Shown here: positions 1 through 9,517 of the stretch, one piece after another
Layout: the number at the start of each line of letters is the position of its first letter
Position numbering within the stretch: the stretch's first letter is position 1
DNA from: Chitinivibrionales bacterium
GTDB lineage: Bacteria > Fibrobacterota > Chitinivibrionia > Chitinivibrionales > WJKA01
Length of the DNA stretch: 64,000 bases
Direction of reading: 5' to 3'
Assembly: GCA_014728295.1 (NCBI GenBank)
Contig: WJLW01000025.1
Location: forward strand, 1 to 64,000
Translations under genes and position numbers: made by a program
Notes under the pieces: generated by a model
The model's input: only the letters and a program-made list of their open reading frames with translations
The model's database searches: none
What the model was told of the DNA's origin: nothing

Positions 1-780
1 CAGGGCGCACGCTCGTTGAGCTTTTCGAATGGCGAAACAACGCAGGCCAAAATTGTCGTCGACGCATCAGGTCCCTTGTCGACATTCGGCAAAGGCGAAA
101 AAATTTCATGGAAAAGTCTGGATCTTGAACCGGCCTACTTTGCCGTTGTTGCAGGAGTCAGGATGGCTACAGATAGCGTGCACATCTATGTTGGCAGCAG
201 CATTGCTCCCGGCGGATATGCGTGGGTATTCCCGCGTGAAAAAAATGTCGCAAATGTCGGAGTGCTGGTGGGAAAACCATTTCGTGGTAAAGTGAACATT
301 AAAAAGCTCCTGGATTCATTCATCTCGACACACTTCCCTGAGGGTAGGATAACGCATCGGTTTGCCGGCTCTATTCCCTGCGGATATGTGCGACGCAACA
401 TCGCCACGCATGGGCTCATTAAAAGCGGGGATGCGGCCAGCACTATAAATCCGATATCCCGTGCAGGAATAGTCGAGGCCTTGTTGTCGGGCAAATCTGC
501 TGGACTGGCTGCAATGGAGCTGTTGCGCGCCGCCTCAGACAAAAGGGTCGAAAAAATATGCAGGCAGTACGAAAAATCCTGGTTTGACATGCGCGGGAAG
601 CGCCACAACAAGCTTTCACGCGTCAAAAATTCCTTGCTGAAGGTACCGGATGAAGATTACAATACGGCTGCTCGAGCACTTGCCGCCTGTCCGCAGGAAT
701 CACTGACAATGGCGAAGATATTTCAATTGAGTCTGGGGCGCTTTCCCCGGCTGGTATGGGCTATGCGGCATTTGATGTAG
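1..780 (+). CDS. Geranylgeranyl reductase family flavoprotein (5'-truncated)
   Basis: The reading frame is open from base 1, so the N-terminal FAD-binding GxGxxG region lies outside the window. What remains matches the middle and end of geranylgeranyl/digeranylgeranylglycerophospholipid reductase-like FAD oxidoreductases. It has a VVDASG strand early, a GYAWVFP segment, and the conserved GDAASTINPISRAGI motif that closes the FAD site. Family members reduce isoprenoid chains or act as halogenase-like monooxygenases. The substrate here is unknown. The next gene starts 45 bases downstream and is a methyltransferase, so both may act on one lipid or quinone, but that is inference. Family assignment is firm; exact reaction is not. 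Confidence 0.8.
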   Translation, partial: QGARSLSFSNGETTQAKIVVDASGPLSTFGKGEKISWKSLDLEPAYFAVVAGVRMATDSVHIYVGSSIAPGGYAWVFPREKNVANVGVLVGKPFRGKVNIKKLLDSFISTHFPEGRITHRFAGSIPCGYVRRNIATHGLIKSGDAASTINPISRAGIVEALLSGKSAGLAAMELLRAASDKRVEKICRQYEKSWFDMRGKRHNKLSRVKNSLLKVPDEDYNTAARALAACPQESLTMAKIFQLSLGRFPRLVWAMRHLM

Positions 781-825
781 CTTTGCCTCGATGGGCAGGC
801 CGGCACCGCATCGCACGAATTCAAT

Positions 826-1560
826 ATGCCTTTTTTGTACGGAGCTGTTGTAGATAATTATCTCAGATTCGCCAATGAAAAAGATGCAGGCACTCAATCA
901 CCGCGCTGGATGATGCGCAGGTGCTGTCCACTTTGCCGGCGCATGAATGTTTCCCTGATTGCCGAAGATCGGTTGCGGGCGTATATGCGTTGTGCCGATT
1001 GTCAATTAATCTTCGTTCCTCCCGAATATCATGTTAGCCTTCAGGCCGAGAAAAACCGCTATCTGCAGCATGACAACTCGCCGGCAAATAAGCAGTATGT
1101 TACTTATCTCAGTGGCGTTGCTGAGAAATTGAAGCACATCCCATTGACTGATCCCGCCGTGCTCGACTATGGTTGCGGGAGGGAACAGGTACTCACCATG
1201 CTTCTTAAGCGTCGCGGCTACGCTGCGCTGGGCTATGATCCGGTATTTGGATTGAACCCGGATCTAAATCACTCCCGATTTGATATCATTGTCATGTGTG
1301 AAGTTATCGAGCATTTCCGCAATATCGGTGATGAATTAATACGATTGCGAACACTGCTCAAACCGGGGGGGTATCTGCTGATCAGAACGGAATTTTCTGA
1401 TGCCGTCGACAATTTTGGTGCGTGGTGGTACAAGGAGGACATCACGCATGTCAATTTTTTTTCCCTGGAGACAATGGGTGTTCTTGCAACTTTTCTTAAA
1501 GGCGCCATCTGCTTTGCCAACGGCTTGAATCTGGCGATAATCCGGTCCGGTTCAACGTAG
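826..1560 (+). CDS. Class I SAM-dependent methyltransferase
   Basis: This 244-residue protein starts with a zinc-ribbon-like pair of Cys clusters (CCPLC, then CADC about 25 residues later), as in methyltransferases that carry an N-terminal metal-binding module. A Rossmann methyltransferase domain follows: the SAM-binding loop reads LDYGCG, followed by a VMCEVIEHF motif IV and the LLKPGGYLLIRTE strand typical of the Methyltransf_23/UbiG-like group. The substrate is unknown. No good ribosome site precedes 826; in-frame ATG codons at 910 and 913, just before the Cys cluster, are equally possible starts. Confidence 0.75.
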   Translation: MPFLYGAVVDNYLRFANEKDAGTQSPRWMMRRCCPLCRRMNVSLIAEDRLRAYMRCADCQLIFVPPEYHVSLQAEKNRYLQHDNSPANKQYVTYLSGVAEKLKHIPLTDPAVLDYGCGREQVLTMLLKRRGYAALGYDPVFGLNPDLNHSRFDIIVMCEVIEHFRNIGDELIRLRTLLKPGGYLLIRTEFSDAVDNFGAWWYKEDITHVNFFSLETMGVLATFLKGAICFANGLNLAIIRSGST

Positions 1561-1619
1561 ACTGGCATTACGGTCGGGTTATGTCAATACTGATCAATGA
1601 CTTATTGCGTACAATGCTT

Positions 1620-1646
1620 TTACGTAATCATACGTAATGGTATACT
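1620..1646 (+). promoter_or_regulatory. Direct repeat and possible promoter before prkA operon
   Basis: TACGTAAT occurs twice, at 1621-1628 and 1631-1638, exactly one helical turn apart, and the first copy sits in the palindrome TTACGTAA (1620-1627). TATACT at 1641-1646 resembles a -10 box, but no convincing -35 is present. The repeats would overlap the promoter, as an activator or repressor site might. It is 140 bases upstream of the first kinase gene. Seen directly; function is inference. Confidence 0.3.
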
Positions 1647-1784
1647 TAATGGAGTAGGAAAATACCAGGTGGGGACTCAACGGAAACCTGCGTAACCTCT
1701 TACGATTTAAGAATTAACTACTGATGTTCCCAAAATAACGCGGGAAGGTCGTTCGTAGTACCAAATAAAAGGCCCGGAGGTTTT

Positions 1785-3845
1785 ATGGCGGCAATAAAAA
1801 AGTGTGTGCTGGAACAGCATATCGAAAAAGTTAAAACAGGCGATCGCGTCTTTGAAAACGCTTTTCAGGGCGTGGCGCGCATGATTCTTGAGAGCCCCAT
1901 CGAAAAAGTCGTGGTCAATGGAAAGACGACGTATGATTTCGGCATATTTCGCCAGGGCTCGAAACATGTCATAGGCATGTATGACGAGATAAATTCTTTT
2001 GTGTCGTATGTCAAGGATGCAGCCGAAAGCGGCTCCTCGGCCGAAATGGCATATGTGCTCGTTGGTGAACCGGGCAATGGAAAGACGTTTTTTGTTGAAT
2101 TTCTGTGCAATTGCTATCGGGAATTTCTTGTCAAAGAAAACAACAGGAAATTTACCTTTCGCTTTACCGGCATGGACAAACTGGGAACCTACGGCAAGAT
2201 TAAGACCATCGAATCGCAAACCTATGAAGATCCGATGATTCTGGCGCTCAACCTCATGGAGACCACCGATGAAACCAAAGAACAACTTGGAAGGATATTC
2301 GGGTTCAAGGATGACGAAATTGAGAAGATGTATAAAAATTACCGTCCGCTGGGCGCATGCAGCGGATACATCTGGAACGAAATCAGAGAATTTTATGATG
2401 GTAAGCTCGAAGAGATGCTCAAGTGCGTTGAGGTTATTCCTGTACCCATAACCGATAGTATGGGGACACTCACCGGCAAATACCCGGCAAAGGACAAGAT
2501 GACCTCTTCAGCCGTTGACTTACTTGGTGAGGAGTCGATCCAGCGTCTTCTGCACATCAGCGATACCAACAATCCATACCGTTTCGATCTCAGGCGCGGC
2601 GCGCTTGCCCGTGTTGGCGGCGGCGGTATTCATTTCAGCGATGAGATTTACAAGAACAAAAAGGACCTGGTTCAGGTTTATCTGGGAGTTATTCAGAACA
2701 GAACAATTGAGATTGACGGATTCAAATGGCCGATAGATACCCTGATCATCGCAACCAGCAACAATTCCGAGTTCAATCGATTTCTATCCGAAAAGGAAGA
2801 GGCGCCTATTGTCGATCGCTGTCGCATTTGCTACGTCTCGCATAATACCAACTATCGGTTGCAGAACCAGTTGACGAAATATGTTATTGGCAGTGAAGCC
2901 AGAACGACCCTGTCGCGTGAGGTGCTGCACATCGATCCCAATCTTAACTACGCCGCATCAGTGGCCGTGGTGCTCAGCCGCCTGCCGCGCTCGGAGAAGC
3001 TGACCCCAATCGAAACACTCAAGCTTGCGGCCGGGGAGGTTGCCGGTGAAAAGAGCATCAAAACCCTGGCGGAGGTGATTGACAGTTTCAATCAGGACCC
3101 GGTTATCATCAATCGCTTCGGTCAGAAGGGCCTGGGACAGCGCAATCTCGGTCGTGCGGTGCAGCTATTGATCGAAAGTTCCGAGACCAATGAGGGCAAA
3201 TGCATGTTCGCTTATGATATATTCAAATCACTCGAACGCGTTGTGCTTGATTATGTAACCGACCCCAACGACCGCAAAAAATATCTGGAGGACATTAAAA
3301 TTGCCAAGGGGCTCTACCGCGAAAGTGTTATGACGGAAATGTTCAATGCCTACATGGATGAGCCGTATGCCATACGCAAAGACGTCATGAATTATGTCAA
3401 CATGATCATCGGTGTCGACGCGGAAAATCTGGGCGCCGATAAAATGTGGAAGTATAAAGATCCACAATCGGGGGAACTGAAGGCACTAAAAATAGACGAA
3501 CGATTTGTCAACAGCGTCGAGGAGCGTATGGGCCTCAAAACAAAAGAGCAGCGCGATACTTTTCGGACCTCAATTCGCAAAATTTACGGCCAGAAAATTT
3601 CGCTCGATCCCAACTACGATTTTATGGACAACCTTGAGCTTGTCAAGGCTGTTACCGATGTGCGCCTGAAATCTGATATTGCCGGCGCGGGATCACTGGT
3701 CGGTGCGCTTGCCAACAGAACAAACGAGGAAAATCAGAAGCTATACGATCGCATGATTCATACTATGCTCAACAAGCTCAACTATTGCACAACATGTGCG
3801 CAGAAAACAATTGAATATTTCTGCACGCAGGATGACGAGAGCTGA
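1785..3845 (+). CDS. prkA: PrkA-type serine protein kinase, first paralog
   Basis: This 686-residue protein belongs to the PrkA family (YeaG in E. coli): an AAA+ ATPase module joined to a C-terminal kinase-like region. The P-loop GEPGNGKT is at residues 94-101. A long insertion follows, then a sensor region with GGGGIHFSDEI and an IATSNN strand, typical of this family. YeaG-type proteins act in stress and stationary-phase adaptation, and PrkA in Bacillus affects sporulation. GGAGG four bases before the ATG supports the start. It opens a four-gene operon with a DUF444 gene 17 bases downstream, then spoVR and a second PrkA. Family assignment is strong. Confidence 0.92.
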   Translation: MAAIKKCVLEQHIEKVKTGDRVFENAFQGVARMILESPIEKVVVNGKTTYDFGIFRQGSKHVIGMYDEINSFVSYVKDAAESGSSAEMAYVLVGEPGNGKTFFVEFLCNCYREFLVKENNRKFTFRFTGMDKLGTYGKIKTIESQTYEDPMILALNLMETTDETKEQLGRIFGFKDDEIEKMYKNYRPLGACSGYIWNEIREFYDGKLEEMLKCVEVIPVPITDSMGTLTGKYPAKDKMTSSAVDLLGEESIQRLLHISDTNNPYRFDLRRGALARVGGGGIHFSDEIYKNKKDLVQVYLGVIQNRTIEIDGFKWPIDTLIIATSNNSEFNRFLSEKEEAPIVDRCRICYVSHNTNYRLQNQLTKYVIGSEARTTLSREVLHIDPNLNYAASVAVVLSRLPRSEKLTPIETLKLAAGEVAGEKSIKTLAEVIDSFNQDPVIINRFGQKGLGQRNLGRAVQLLIESSETNEGKCMFAYDIFKSLERVVLDYVTDPNDRKKYLEDIKIAKGLYRESVMTEMFNAYMDEPYAIRKDVMNYVNMIIGVDAENLGADKMWKYKDPQSGELKALKIDERFVNSVEERMGLKTKEQRDTFRTSIRKIYGQKISLDPNYDFMDNLELVKAVTDVRLKSDIAGAGSLVGALANRTNEENQKLYDRMIHTMLNKLNYCTTCAQKTIEYFCTQDDES

Positions 3846-3862
3846 TACAAACCGATTCGGAA

Positions 3863-5254
3863 ATGTGCCCGGATAACCAACCGAAACTTATGAAACCAAA
3901 GCGGCATCAATCATCCCATCGGGCTAAGGTTCTCTCAGAGAAGCAGGGCCCGCAAAGCCACGAGGCAGGTCGCCCCCGGTTGTCGAAGGGAATTGCTCGC
4001 ATTCAGCCCCCGCCGCAGTATCTTGATTATGCCGATGCGCATACCTTGCAAGCGCAACCGGCGGCCCGGGGGACCTCGCAATTCGGTCTGACGACTATCG
4101 AGGAGCTTTTAGATCGTGATCGTCAGCGTGAACAAGATGGTTTTCCGCGCAAAATTCGTGTCGGTCGCCTGGTAAAACCAGGCAAAGGGGACAAAAATGC
4201 AATTGTTGTTATACCAGCGACGGTAGAAGAAAAATTCATTCACGACAACCAGTTCAACCCCGGCGAAGAGCAGGAAGCCGGTGGAACCGGTGACAGCGAG
4301 GAAGGTGAAGTAATCGGCGAACAGCCGGTTCGTCCCCGGCAGGGAGAGGGGGGAGAAGGCGCCGGTGAAGGTCAGGACGGCTCGCATGAGATAGAGTCCA
4401 ATGCCTACGATCTCGGCAAAATCCTCACCGAGAAGTTTGAGCTGCCCAATCTGCAAGACAAAGGAGCCAAGCGTTCGCTGACCAAATATACGTATGATAT
4501 CACCGATACAAACAGGGGCTTCGGCCAGGCTCTTGACAAAAAGGCAACCCTGCGACGGATACTCGATACCAATTTCGCGTTGGGCAGAATCAGTGATATC
4601 ACTTCGATTGATCCGGCGGATTTGCTGGTATCTCCCGGAGACCGGATGTACCGCATACTCTCGCGTGAGAAAGACTACGAATCGCAGGCAATGGTATTTT
4701 TCGTCCGTGATTATTCCGGCTCCATGGCGGGCAAGGTAACCGAGCTGGTAGTGGCGCAGCACGTTTTGATATATAGTTGGCTGCTCTACCAATACGCCAA
4801 AAGGGTCGAAACAAGGTTTATTCTGCATGATACGCAGGCAAAGGAGGTGCCTGATTTTTATTCTTACTATAATTCGAAAGTTGCCGGAGGCACGCATGTT
4901 TCTGCAGCGTATAAGCTGGTAAATGATATCGTGGAAAATGAAAATCTGCGCCGGGAATACAACATTTACGTATTTCACGGTACTGATGGAGATGACTGGG
5001 ATACGACCGGCGAAAAGGCAATTCCTGAATTGCGCACCATTCTCGAATATGCCAGCCGTGTCGGCGTAACCGTAGCCATGCATTCCTATAACCGCAATAG
5101 TAAAACCGAGGTTCAGAAATACCTCGAAAAATCGGGCTTGCTTAAGGAAATGCCGAATCTGTTGCGCATGGATGTCATAAATGAAGACGCCGAGGAGCAA
5201 AGACTGATTGATGGAATTCGCAATTTAATATCCGAAAAAGCGCCCACCACATGA
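3863..5254 (+). CDS. yeaH: DUF444/YeaH family VWA-like protein
   Basis: The 463-residue protein matches DUF444 (YeaH/YhbH). It has a basic N-terminal region, a Gly/Glu-rich low-complexity stretch at about residues 133-175, and a von Willebrand A-like domain in the second half. A complete MIDAS motif D283-Y-S285-G-S287 and a later GGTHVS segment are visible, so it should bind a divalent metal. In E. coli the orthologue is co-transcribed with the yeaG kinase and related to spoVR (ycgB) function, and the same partners flank it here. The start is uncertain: no strong ribosome site, and an in-frame ATG exists at 3890. Confidence 0.88.
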   Translation: MCPDNQPKLMKPKRHQSSHRAKVLSEKQGPQSHEAGRPRLSKGIARIQPPPQYLDYADAHTLQAQPAARGTSQFGLTTIEELLDRDRQREQDGFPRKIRVGRLVKPGKGDKNAIVVIPATVEEKFIHDNQFNPGEEQEAGGTGDSEEGEVIGEQPVRPRQGEGGEGAGEGQDGSHEIESNAYDLGKILTEKFELPNLQDKGAKRSLTKYTYDITDTNRGFGQALDKKATLRRILDTNFALGRISDITSIDPADLLVSPGDRMYRILSREKDYESQAMVFFVRDYSGSMAGKVTELVVAQHVLIYSWLLYQYAKRVETRFILHDTQAKEVPDFYSYYNSKVAGGTHVSAAYKLVNDIVENENLRREYNIYVFHGTDGDDWDTTGEKAIPELRTILEYASRVGVTVAMHSYNRNSKTEVQKYLEKSGLLKEMPNLLRMDVINEDAEEQRLIDGIRNLISEKAPTT

Positions 5255-5276
5255 CGCTGGGTAACTGACGTGACTT

Positions 5277-6923
5277 ATGGAATTAATTAGCCAGAGCGTA
5301 AAACGCATTATGGAAGGGTGCAAAGAGCGTGCACGCGATGCCGGTCTTTGTTTTGAGGATGAAACGCTTGAATATATCGTCACGAATCGAGATTTGCTGG
5401 AACTTTCGCCTAAATTGATGATTCCAACGTTGTACGATTACTGGGTGCATGATGTCGAAGTGCTGCGCGGCAAAGGCCAATACGAGCTGTACCCCAACAA
5501 CCCCTTCGAAACGGTTATCAATACTCGGCCCGCCATCTCTTTTTACAACGACAATAATCCCGATTGGCTCAATGTCATGATTTTCTATCATGTGCTTGGA
5601 CATATCGATTTTTTTCAGAACAATGCGTACTTTCGCAATACCTGGGATTATGACTTTGCCGGGCAGGCGCTTGCCGATAAGCGGTTGATTGCCAAGCTGC
5701 GGTCGGAGAAAGGACGCTGGGTTGACTATATCATTGAATTTTCACGTGGGCTTGACAATATCGTAGGATATCATAGCGAACTGGCAAAATTTGATGAGCC
5801 CGAACAACAGCAGCACTCCAGAGCGCTGAATTATTACTTTGACATATTTCTGCAGGAATATAAAAAGGTCAGCACGAGCGAATATATCAAGGAACTGGAT
5901 AGGTACAACGAAACAGTGCAGGATAATGATTCCGGCGGCGAGGAAGGATTTTTCTCGGAAATCTATGCACAGTATCCGGAATTCGAATCGCTCATGGAGA
6001 AGCATTACCGCGATCATAAAAGCAAGCATTACGATCTGCTGCAATTTATTCTGGCAAACTCTGAAATGCTGAAAAAAGAAGAAAATGCCTGGATGCGCTC
6101 GATTATCGAAATTGTGCGTAATACCTCGCTTTTTTTTCAACCTCAGATTCGTACCAAGATAATGAACGAGGGCTGGGCCAGCTACTGGCACGAAAAGCTG
6201 TTTCTGGCGGACGATCGCATCGGTGGCCACGAAGTTGACTTTGCGCGGGTACATTCGGCCGTGGCATCTTTGCCGCGCGTGGGTCTCAATCCATACGCTC
6301 TGGGCATGCGGCTTTTTCAGTATATAGAGGACTTGGGCAATAAAGGCAAATATTCGATTCCCTTTCAGCAGGTACTGGATACACAAGCCCGCCAAAAATA
6401 CGATACCGGTGCCAATGCCGGCCGCAAGCTGATTTTCGACATACGCAAGCAATGCTCCGACTTTCTGTTTGTCGATTTCTTTGTCGAGCAGGAGTTTATC
6501 GACATGCATAAGCTCTTTGTAACCGGTCGCAGGTTAAATGCAGAGCGCATGGTCTGGGAGTATTATGTCAAGAGTAAAGACGCCGGCCAATACAAACAAA
6601 TGATATTCAACAGCATGTACCACCCACCGCATATCGAGATTGACGCGGGGAAGACGAAAAATGATACGCTTTTTCTGAATCACCACTTCGAAGGAAAACC
6701 GCTGGTTACGGAATATATCGAAAATACAATGCTGGGCATTGAATATTTGTGGGGCGCACCGGTGAAGCTGGAAACAAGTGAAGTCGTTTCGGTTTCGCCC
6801 GGAGGAAAATCCGTTGGCGGACAAATTCCACCGGTTGAAAGGCCGGATGATGAACCGAAGATTACCTGGAGGCGAGTGGAATATACCATGAAAAACCGCA
6901 AATTATCCAAAAAAGAATTGTAG
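5277..6923 (+). CDS. spoVR: SpoVR family protein
   Basis: At 548 residues this is a full-length SpoVR-family protein (YcgB in E. coli). Family features include the N-terminal helix region, the PTLYDYWVHDVE segment, the HVLGHIDFF motif near residue 105, and the NEGWASYWHE segment in the middle. In Bacillus SpoVR affects spore cortex formation. In non-sporulating bacteria it is a stress protein of unknown biochemistry, linked genetically to PrkA and DUF444. It starts 22 bases after the DUF444 gene and ends 12 bases before the second PrkA. No clear ribosome site is visible, suggesting coupling. Nothing here indicates spore formation in this organism. Confidence 0.93.
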   Translation: MELISQSVKRIMEGCKERARDAGLCFEDETLEYIVTNRDLLELSPKLMIPTLYDYWVHDVEVLRGKGQYELYPNNPFETVINTRPAISFYNDNNPDWLNVMIFYHVLGHIDFFQNNAYFRNTWDYDFAGQALADKRLIAKLRSEKGRWVDYIIEFSRGLDNIVGYHSELAKFDEPEQQQHSRALNYYFDIFLQEYKKVSTSEYIKELDRYNETVQDNDSGGEEGFFSEIYAQYPEFESLMEKHYRDHKSKHYDLLQFILANSEMLKKEENAWMRSIIEIVRNTSLFFQPQIRTKIMNEGWASYWHEKLFLADDRIGGHEVDFARVHSAVASLPRVGLNPYALGMRLFQYIEDLGNKGKYSIPFQQVLDTQARQKYDTGANAGRKLIFDIRKQCSDFLFVDFFVEQEFIDMHKLFVTGRRLNAERMVWEYYVKSKDAGQYKQMIFNSMYHPPHIEIDAGKTKNDTLFLNHHFEGKPLVTEYIENTMLGIEYLWGAPVKLETSEVVSVSPGGKSVGGQIPPVERPDDEPKITWRRVEYTMKNRKLSKKEL

Positions 6924-6935
6924 AATTTATTACCC

Positions 6936-9227
6936 ATGCAGACCTCACATAAGGCATTAGCCAATCTGAACAAACGCATGACAGACCGCAGTCAGCATCC
7001 GCCGATTTCGTTCGATCAATTTTTGCAGGAGTTAAGCGAACGTCCGACGGTGGTGCTGCGCAACGTATTTCAGATCTTGAATGACCTGGTCCAGCAGTAT
7101 ATGGGTGCCGGCATAGACGAATATCCAAACGATCCCGAATCCATTCACTATGTCAAGTATGACTGCTCGAAGCTGTTTGAGGAAGGCACAGAGCGTCCGT
7201 TTTTTGCCGACAGGCTTTTTGCAAACCGTTTTGTCAACGCAATCGAGGCGATGCGACGCGGCGCACAGCAGAACAAAATTTACATATTCAATGGGCCGCC
7301 CGGATGCGGGAAAAGTACTTTTCTCAACAATCTTATGCGCAGAATAGAGCTGTACGCCAACTCACGCGAGGGAAGCCGGTACGAGATTGTCTGGCGACTG
7401 GACCCCGGACTCTTTGATGTGACTCTTGAACCCGACTCACTCCCCCTGCTAGAGAAATTAAGCCTGATGTTTGATTCTCATAAAGTCAAGGGTGAAATTC
7501 CGTCGGGAGACAAGTTGCTGGCCACGACCCCCGATGGATATGTGGAGATTGCCTGTCCCTGCCATGATCATCCGATTCTGATTATCCCCCGGGACTACCG
7601 GCGCAAATTCTTTGATGATTTATTCGGTATGACGAAATTCAAGCGCAAGCTGTTCGATGATAAGGAGTATCAATGGGTATTTCGCGAAAAGGTATGTACT
7701 TTCTGCAGCAGCCTGTACCAAACACTGCTCAATACGCTCAAAGATGCCGAAAAGGTGCATGAGTTCGTCTACGCCCGTCCATTTCACTTCAATCGACGTC
7801 TGAGCGAAGGTATCAGCGTGTACAATCCGGGAGACCGCTCACCGGAAAACAACATCGTGCGTGACCAGTCGGTTCAATGGCGCCTTAATGCAATGTTTAA
7901 AAATCAAAACGAAGTCAAGTATCTCTATTCGCATTATGCCAAAACGAATAACGGCATCTACGCGCTCATGGACATTAAGTCGCACAACGTCGGCCGGCTG
8001 ATTGAATTGCACAATATTATCAGCGAAGGCGTGCATAAAGTCGATACTGTTGAGGAAAATGTCAATTCCTTGCTCTTGGCCGTAATGAATCCAGAAGACA
8101 AGGAGAACATCAAAGATTTCAAGTCGTTTTCCGATCGTATCGAATATATCAATATCCCCTACGTGCTTGATCTGACAACAGAAGTCAAAATCTACTCGAG
8201 CATATTCGGCAGTCGCATTGAGGAGCACTTCCTTCCCCGTGTGCTTGAGAATTTTGCCCGGGTTATTTTATCAACTCGATTGAATAGAAAATCCGAAGCT
8301 TCGCTTGAGTGGATAGGTGACCCGCAGAAGTACGGTCTGTATTGTGATGAAAACCTGCTATTGCTCAAAATGGAGATTTACTCAGGCCTGATCCCCGATT
8401 GGCTGAGCGAGGAAGATAAAAAAGCGTTGACTGCTCGGGTCAGGCGAAAAATAATCTCAGAATCGGATCGCGAGGGTACGCATGGCATCTCCGGACGGGA
8501 TTCGATCAAAGTCTTCAACGAGTTCATCACGACCTATATGAAGCAAGAGAAACTGGTGAACATGTCGATGCTGTGCGACTTCTTCAACAAAACCAAAAAA
8601 GATCTTGCCAAGTATATACCTACCGGATTTATCGATTCTCTGCTGAGGATGTATGATTATACGGTATTGCAGGAAGTAAAGGAGTCACTTTATTATTACA
8701 ATGAACGCCAGATTACCAGAGATATCCTCAATTACCTCTTTGCGATAAACTTTGAGCCGCCGTCTGTAGAGGTTTGTACCTTTACCAAAGAAAAACTTGA
8801 AATTACCGAAGAATTTTTCAGTATACTCGAGCATCGATTACTGGGCTCAAAAGTGGATGAGCGGCAGCGACGCAAGTTTCGTGAAGATACCCAGCACGAA
8901 TATACTTCCAACACGCTCACGCAGGAAATCATGGTTGGCCAGAAGTCGATAAGCCAGACCGCCCTCTTCAAAGTTTTGCGTTCCAAATATGTTCAGCATA
9001 TCAAAGAGAAGTCACTGGATCCATTTCTGGAGAACGAAAATTTCCGTCGCGCTATTAAAGATTATAATACCAAAGATTTCAAAACGTACGACAAGCGCAT
9101 ACGGGATGACGTTCGCTATCTGATTCGCAACTTGCGCAAGAAATTCAACTATACCGAACAGGGCGCCAAGGAAGTCTGCATCTACGTTATCGATAACGAT
9201 CTGACAAACCGTTTTGATATAGCTTGA
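6936..9227 (+). CDS. PrkA-type serine protein kinase, second divergent paralog
   Basis: This 763-residue protein is also PrkA-like but clearly different from the first kinase of the operon. Its P-loop is GPPGCGKST at residues 120-128, and it has a longer N-terminal region starting with a SFDQFLQEL segment typical of PrkA N-termini. The middle keeps the DIKSHNVGRLIELHNIISEG block and the VMNPEDKE strand that replaces the sensor Asn region. The C-terminal part is rich in charged helices. Only 12 bases separate it from spoVR. Two PrkA paralogs in one operon suggest a heteromeric or hierarchical kinase pair; that is inference. The start could also be the ATG at 6978. Confidence 0.88.
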   Translation: MQTSHKALANLNKRMTDRSQHPPISFDQFLQELSERPTVVLRNVFQILNDLVQQYMGAGIDEYPNDPESIHYVKYDCSKLFEEGTERPFFADRLFANRFVNAIEAMRRGAQQNKIYIFNGPPGCGKSTFLNNLMRRIELYANSREGSRYEIVWRLDPGLFDVTLEPDSLPLLEKLSLMFDSHKVKGEIPSGDKLLATTPDGYVEIACPCHDHPILIIPRDYRRKFFDDLFGMTKFKRKLFDDKEYQWVFREKVCTFCSSLYQTLLNTLKDAEKVHEFVYARPFHFNRRLSEGISVYNPGDRSPENNIVRDQSVQWRLNAMFKNQNEVKYLYSHYAKTNNGIYALMDIKSHNVGRLIELHNIISEGVHKVDTVEENVNSLLLAVMNPEDKENIKDFKSFSDRIEYINIPYVLDLTTEVKIYSSIFGSRIEEHFLPRVLENFARVILSTRLNRKSEASLEWIGDPQKYGLYCDENLLLLKMEIYSGLIPDWLSEEDKKALTARVRRKIISESDREGTHGISGRDSIKVFNEFITTYMKQEKLVNMSMLCDFFNKTKKDLAKYIPTGFIDSLLRMYDYTVLQEVKESLYYYNERQITRDILNYLFAINFEPPSVEVCTFTKEKLEITEEFFSILEHRLLGSKVDERQRRKFREDTQHEYTSNTLTQEIMVGQKSISQTALFKVLRSKYVQHIKEKSLDPFLENENFRRAIKDYNTKDFKTYDKRIRDDVRYLIRNLRKKFNYTEQGAKEVCIYVIDNDLTNRFDIA

Positions 9228-9326
9228 CAATCGGGCATCCTGAAAACGCCGATGTCTTGACAAAGGACATAGTATTCAGCCTTGAGAGAATGCCTGCGGA
9301 AACAAAAAAACCCTCGCTGGTTCTTG

Positions 9327-9355
9327 TTGACAAATATCCCCTTATCGAGTACAAT
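9327..9355 (+). promoter_or_regulatory. Sigma-70-type promoter
   Basis: TTGACA (9327-9332), a 17-base spacer and TACAAT (9350-9355) form a near-consensus housekeeping promoter in the gap after the second PrkA. Transcription would start near 9362 and give a leader of about 155 bases before the small acidic protein gene. Confidence 0.6.
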
Positions 9356-9517
9356 ATGGCTAGTCTGGCTGGTCGACAAGCCTTTTTTTCATGTAACGCA
9401 TCGCCTTCGGGAGTGCGGAGCAATTAATCCGGGAACTTCTTGATTCCGTCGGGGAATAAACGTAGTTTTGCAGATGTAACGAAGTCTACACTGCTCAAAA
9501 CCTGTTTCAGGAAAGGA

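Noticed and set aside
4109-5200. Long minus-strand open frame (363 codons) opposite the DUF444 gene
   Set aside because: It lies wholly opposite a well-recognised gene, has no ribosome site or family features, and reflects codon bias of the real strand.
5742-6509. Minus-strand open frame of 255 codons opposite spoVR
   Set aside because: Shadow of a conserved gene with no domain signal of its own.
9224-9427. 67-codon plus-strand frame overlapping the end of the second PrkA gene
   Set aside because: It contains the sigma-70-like promoter and lacks a ribosome site; composition is not convincing.
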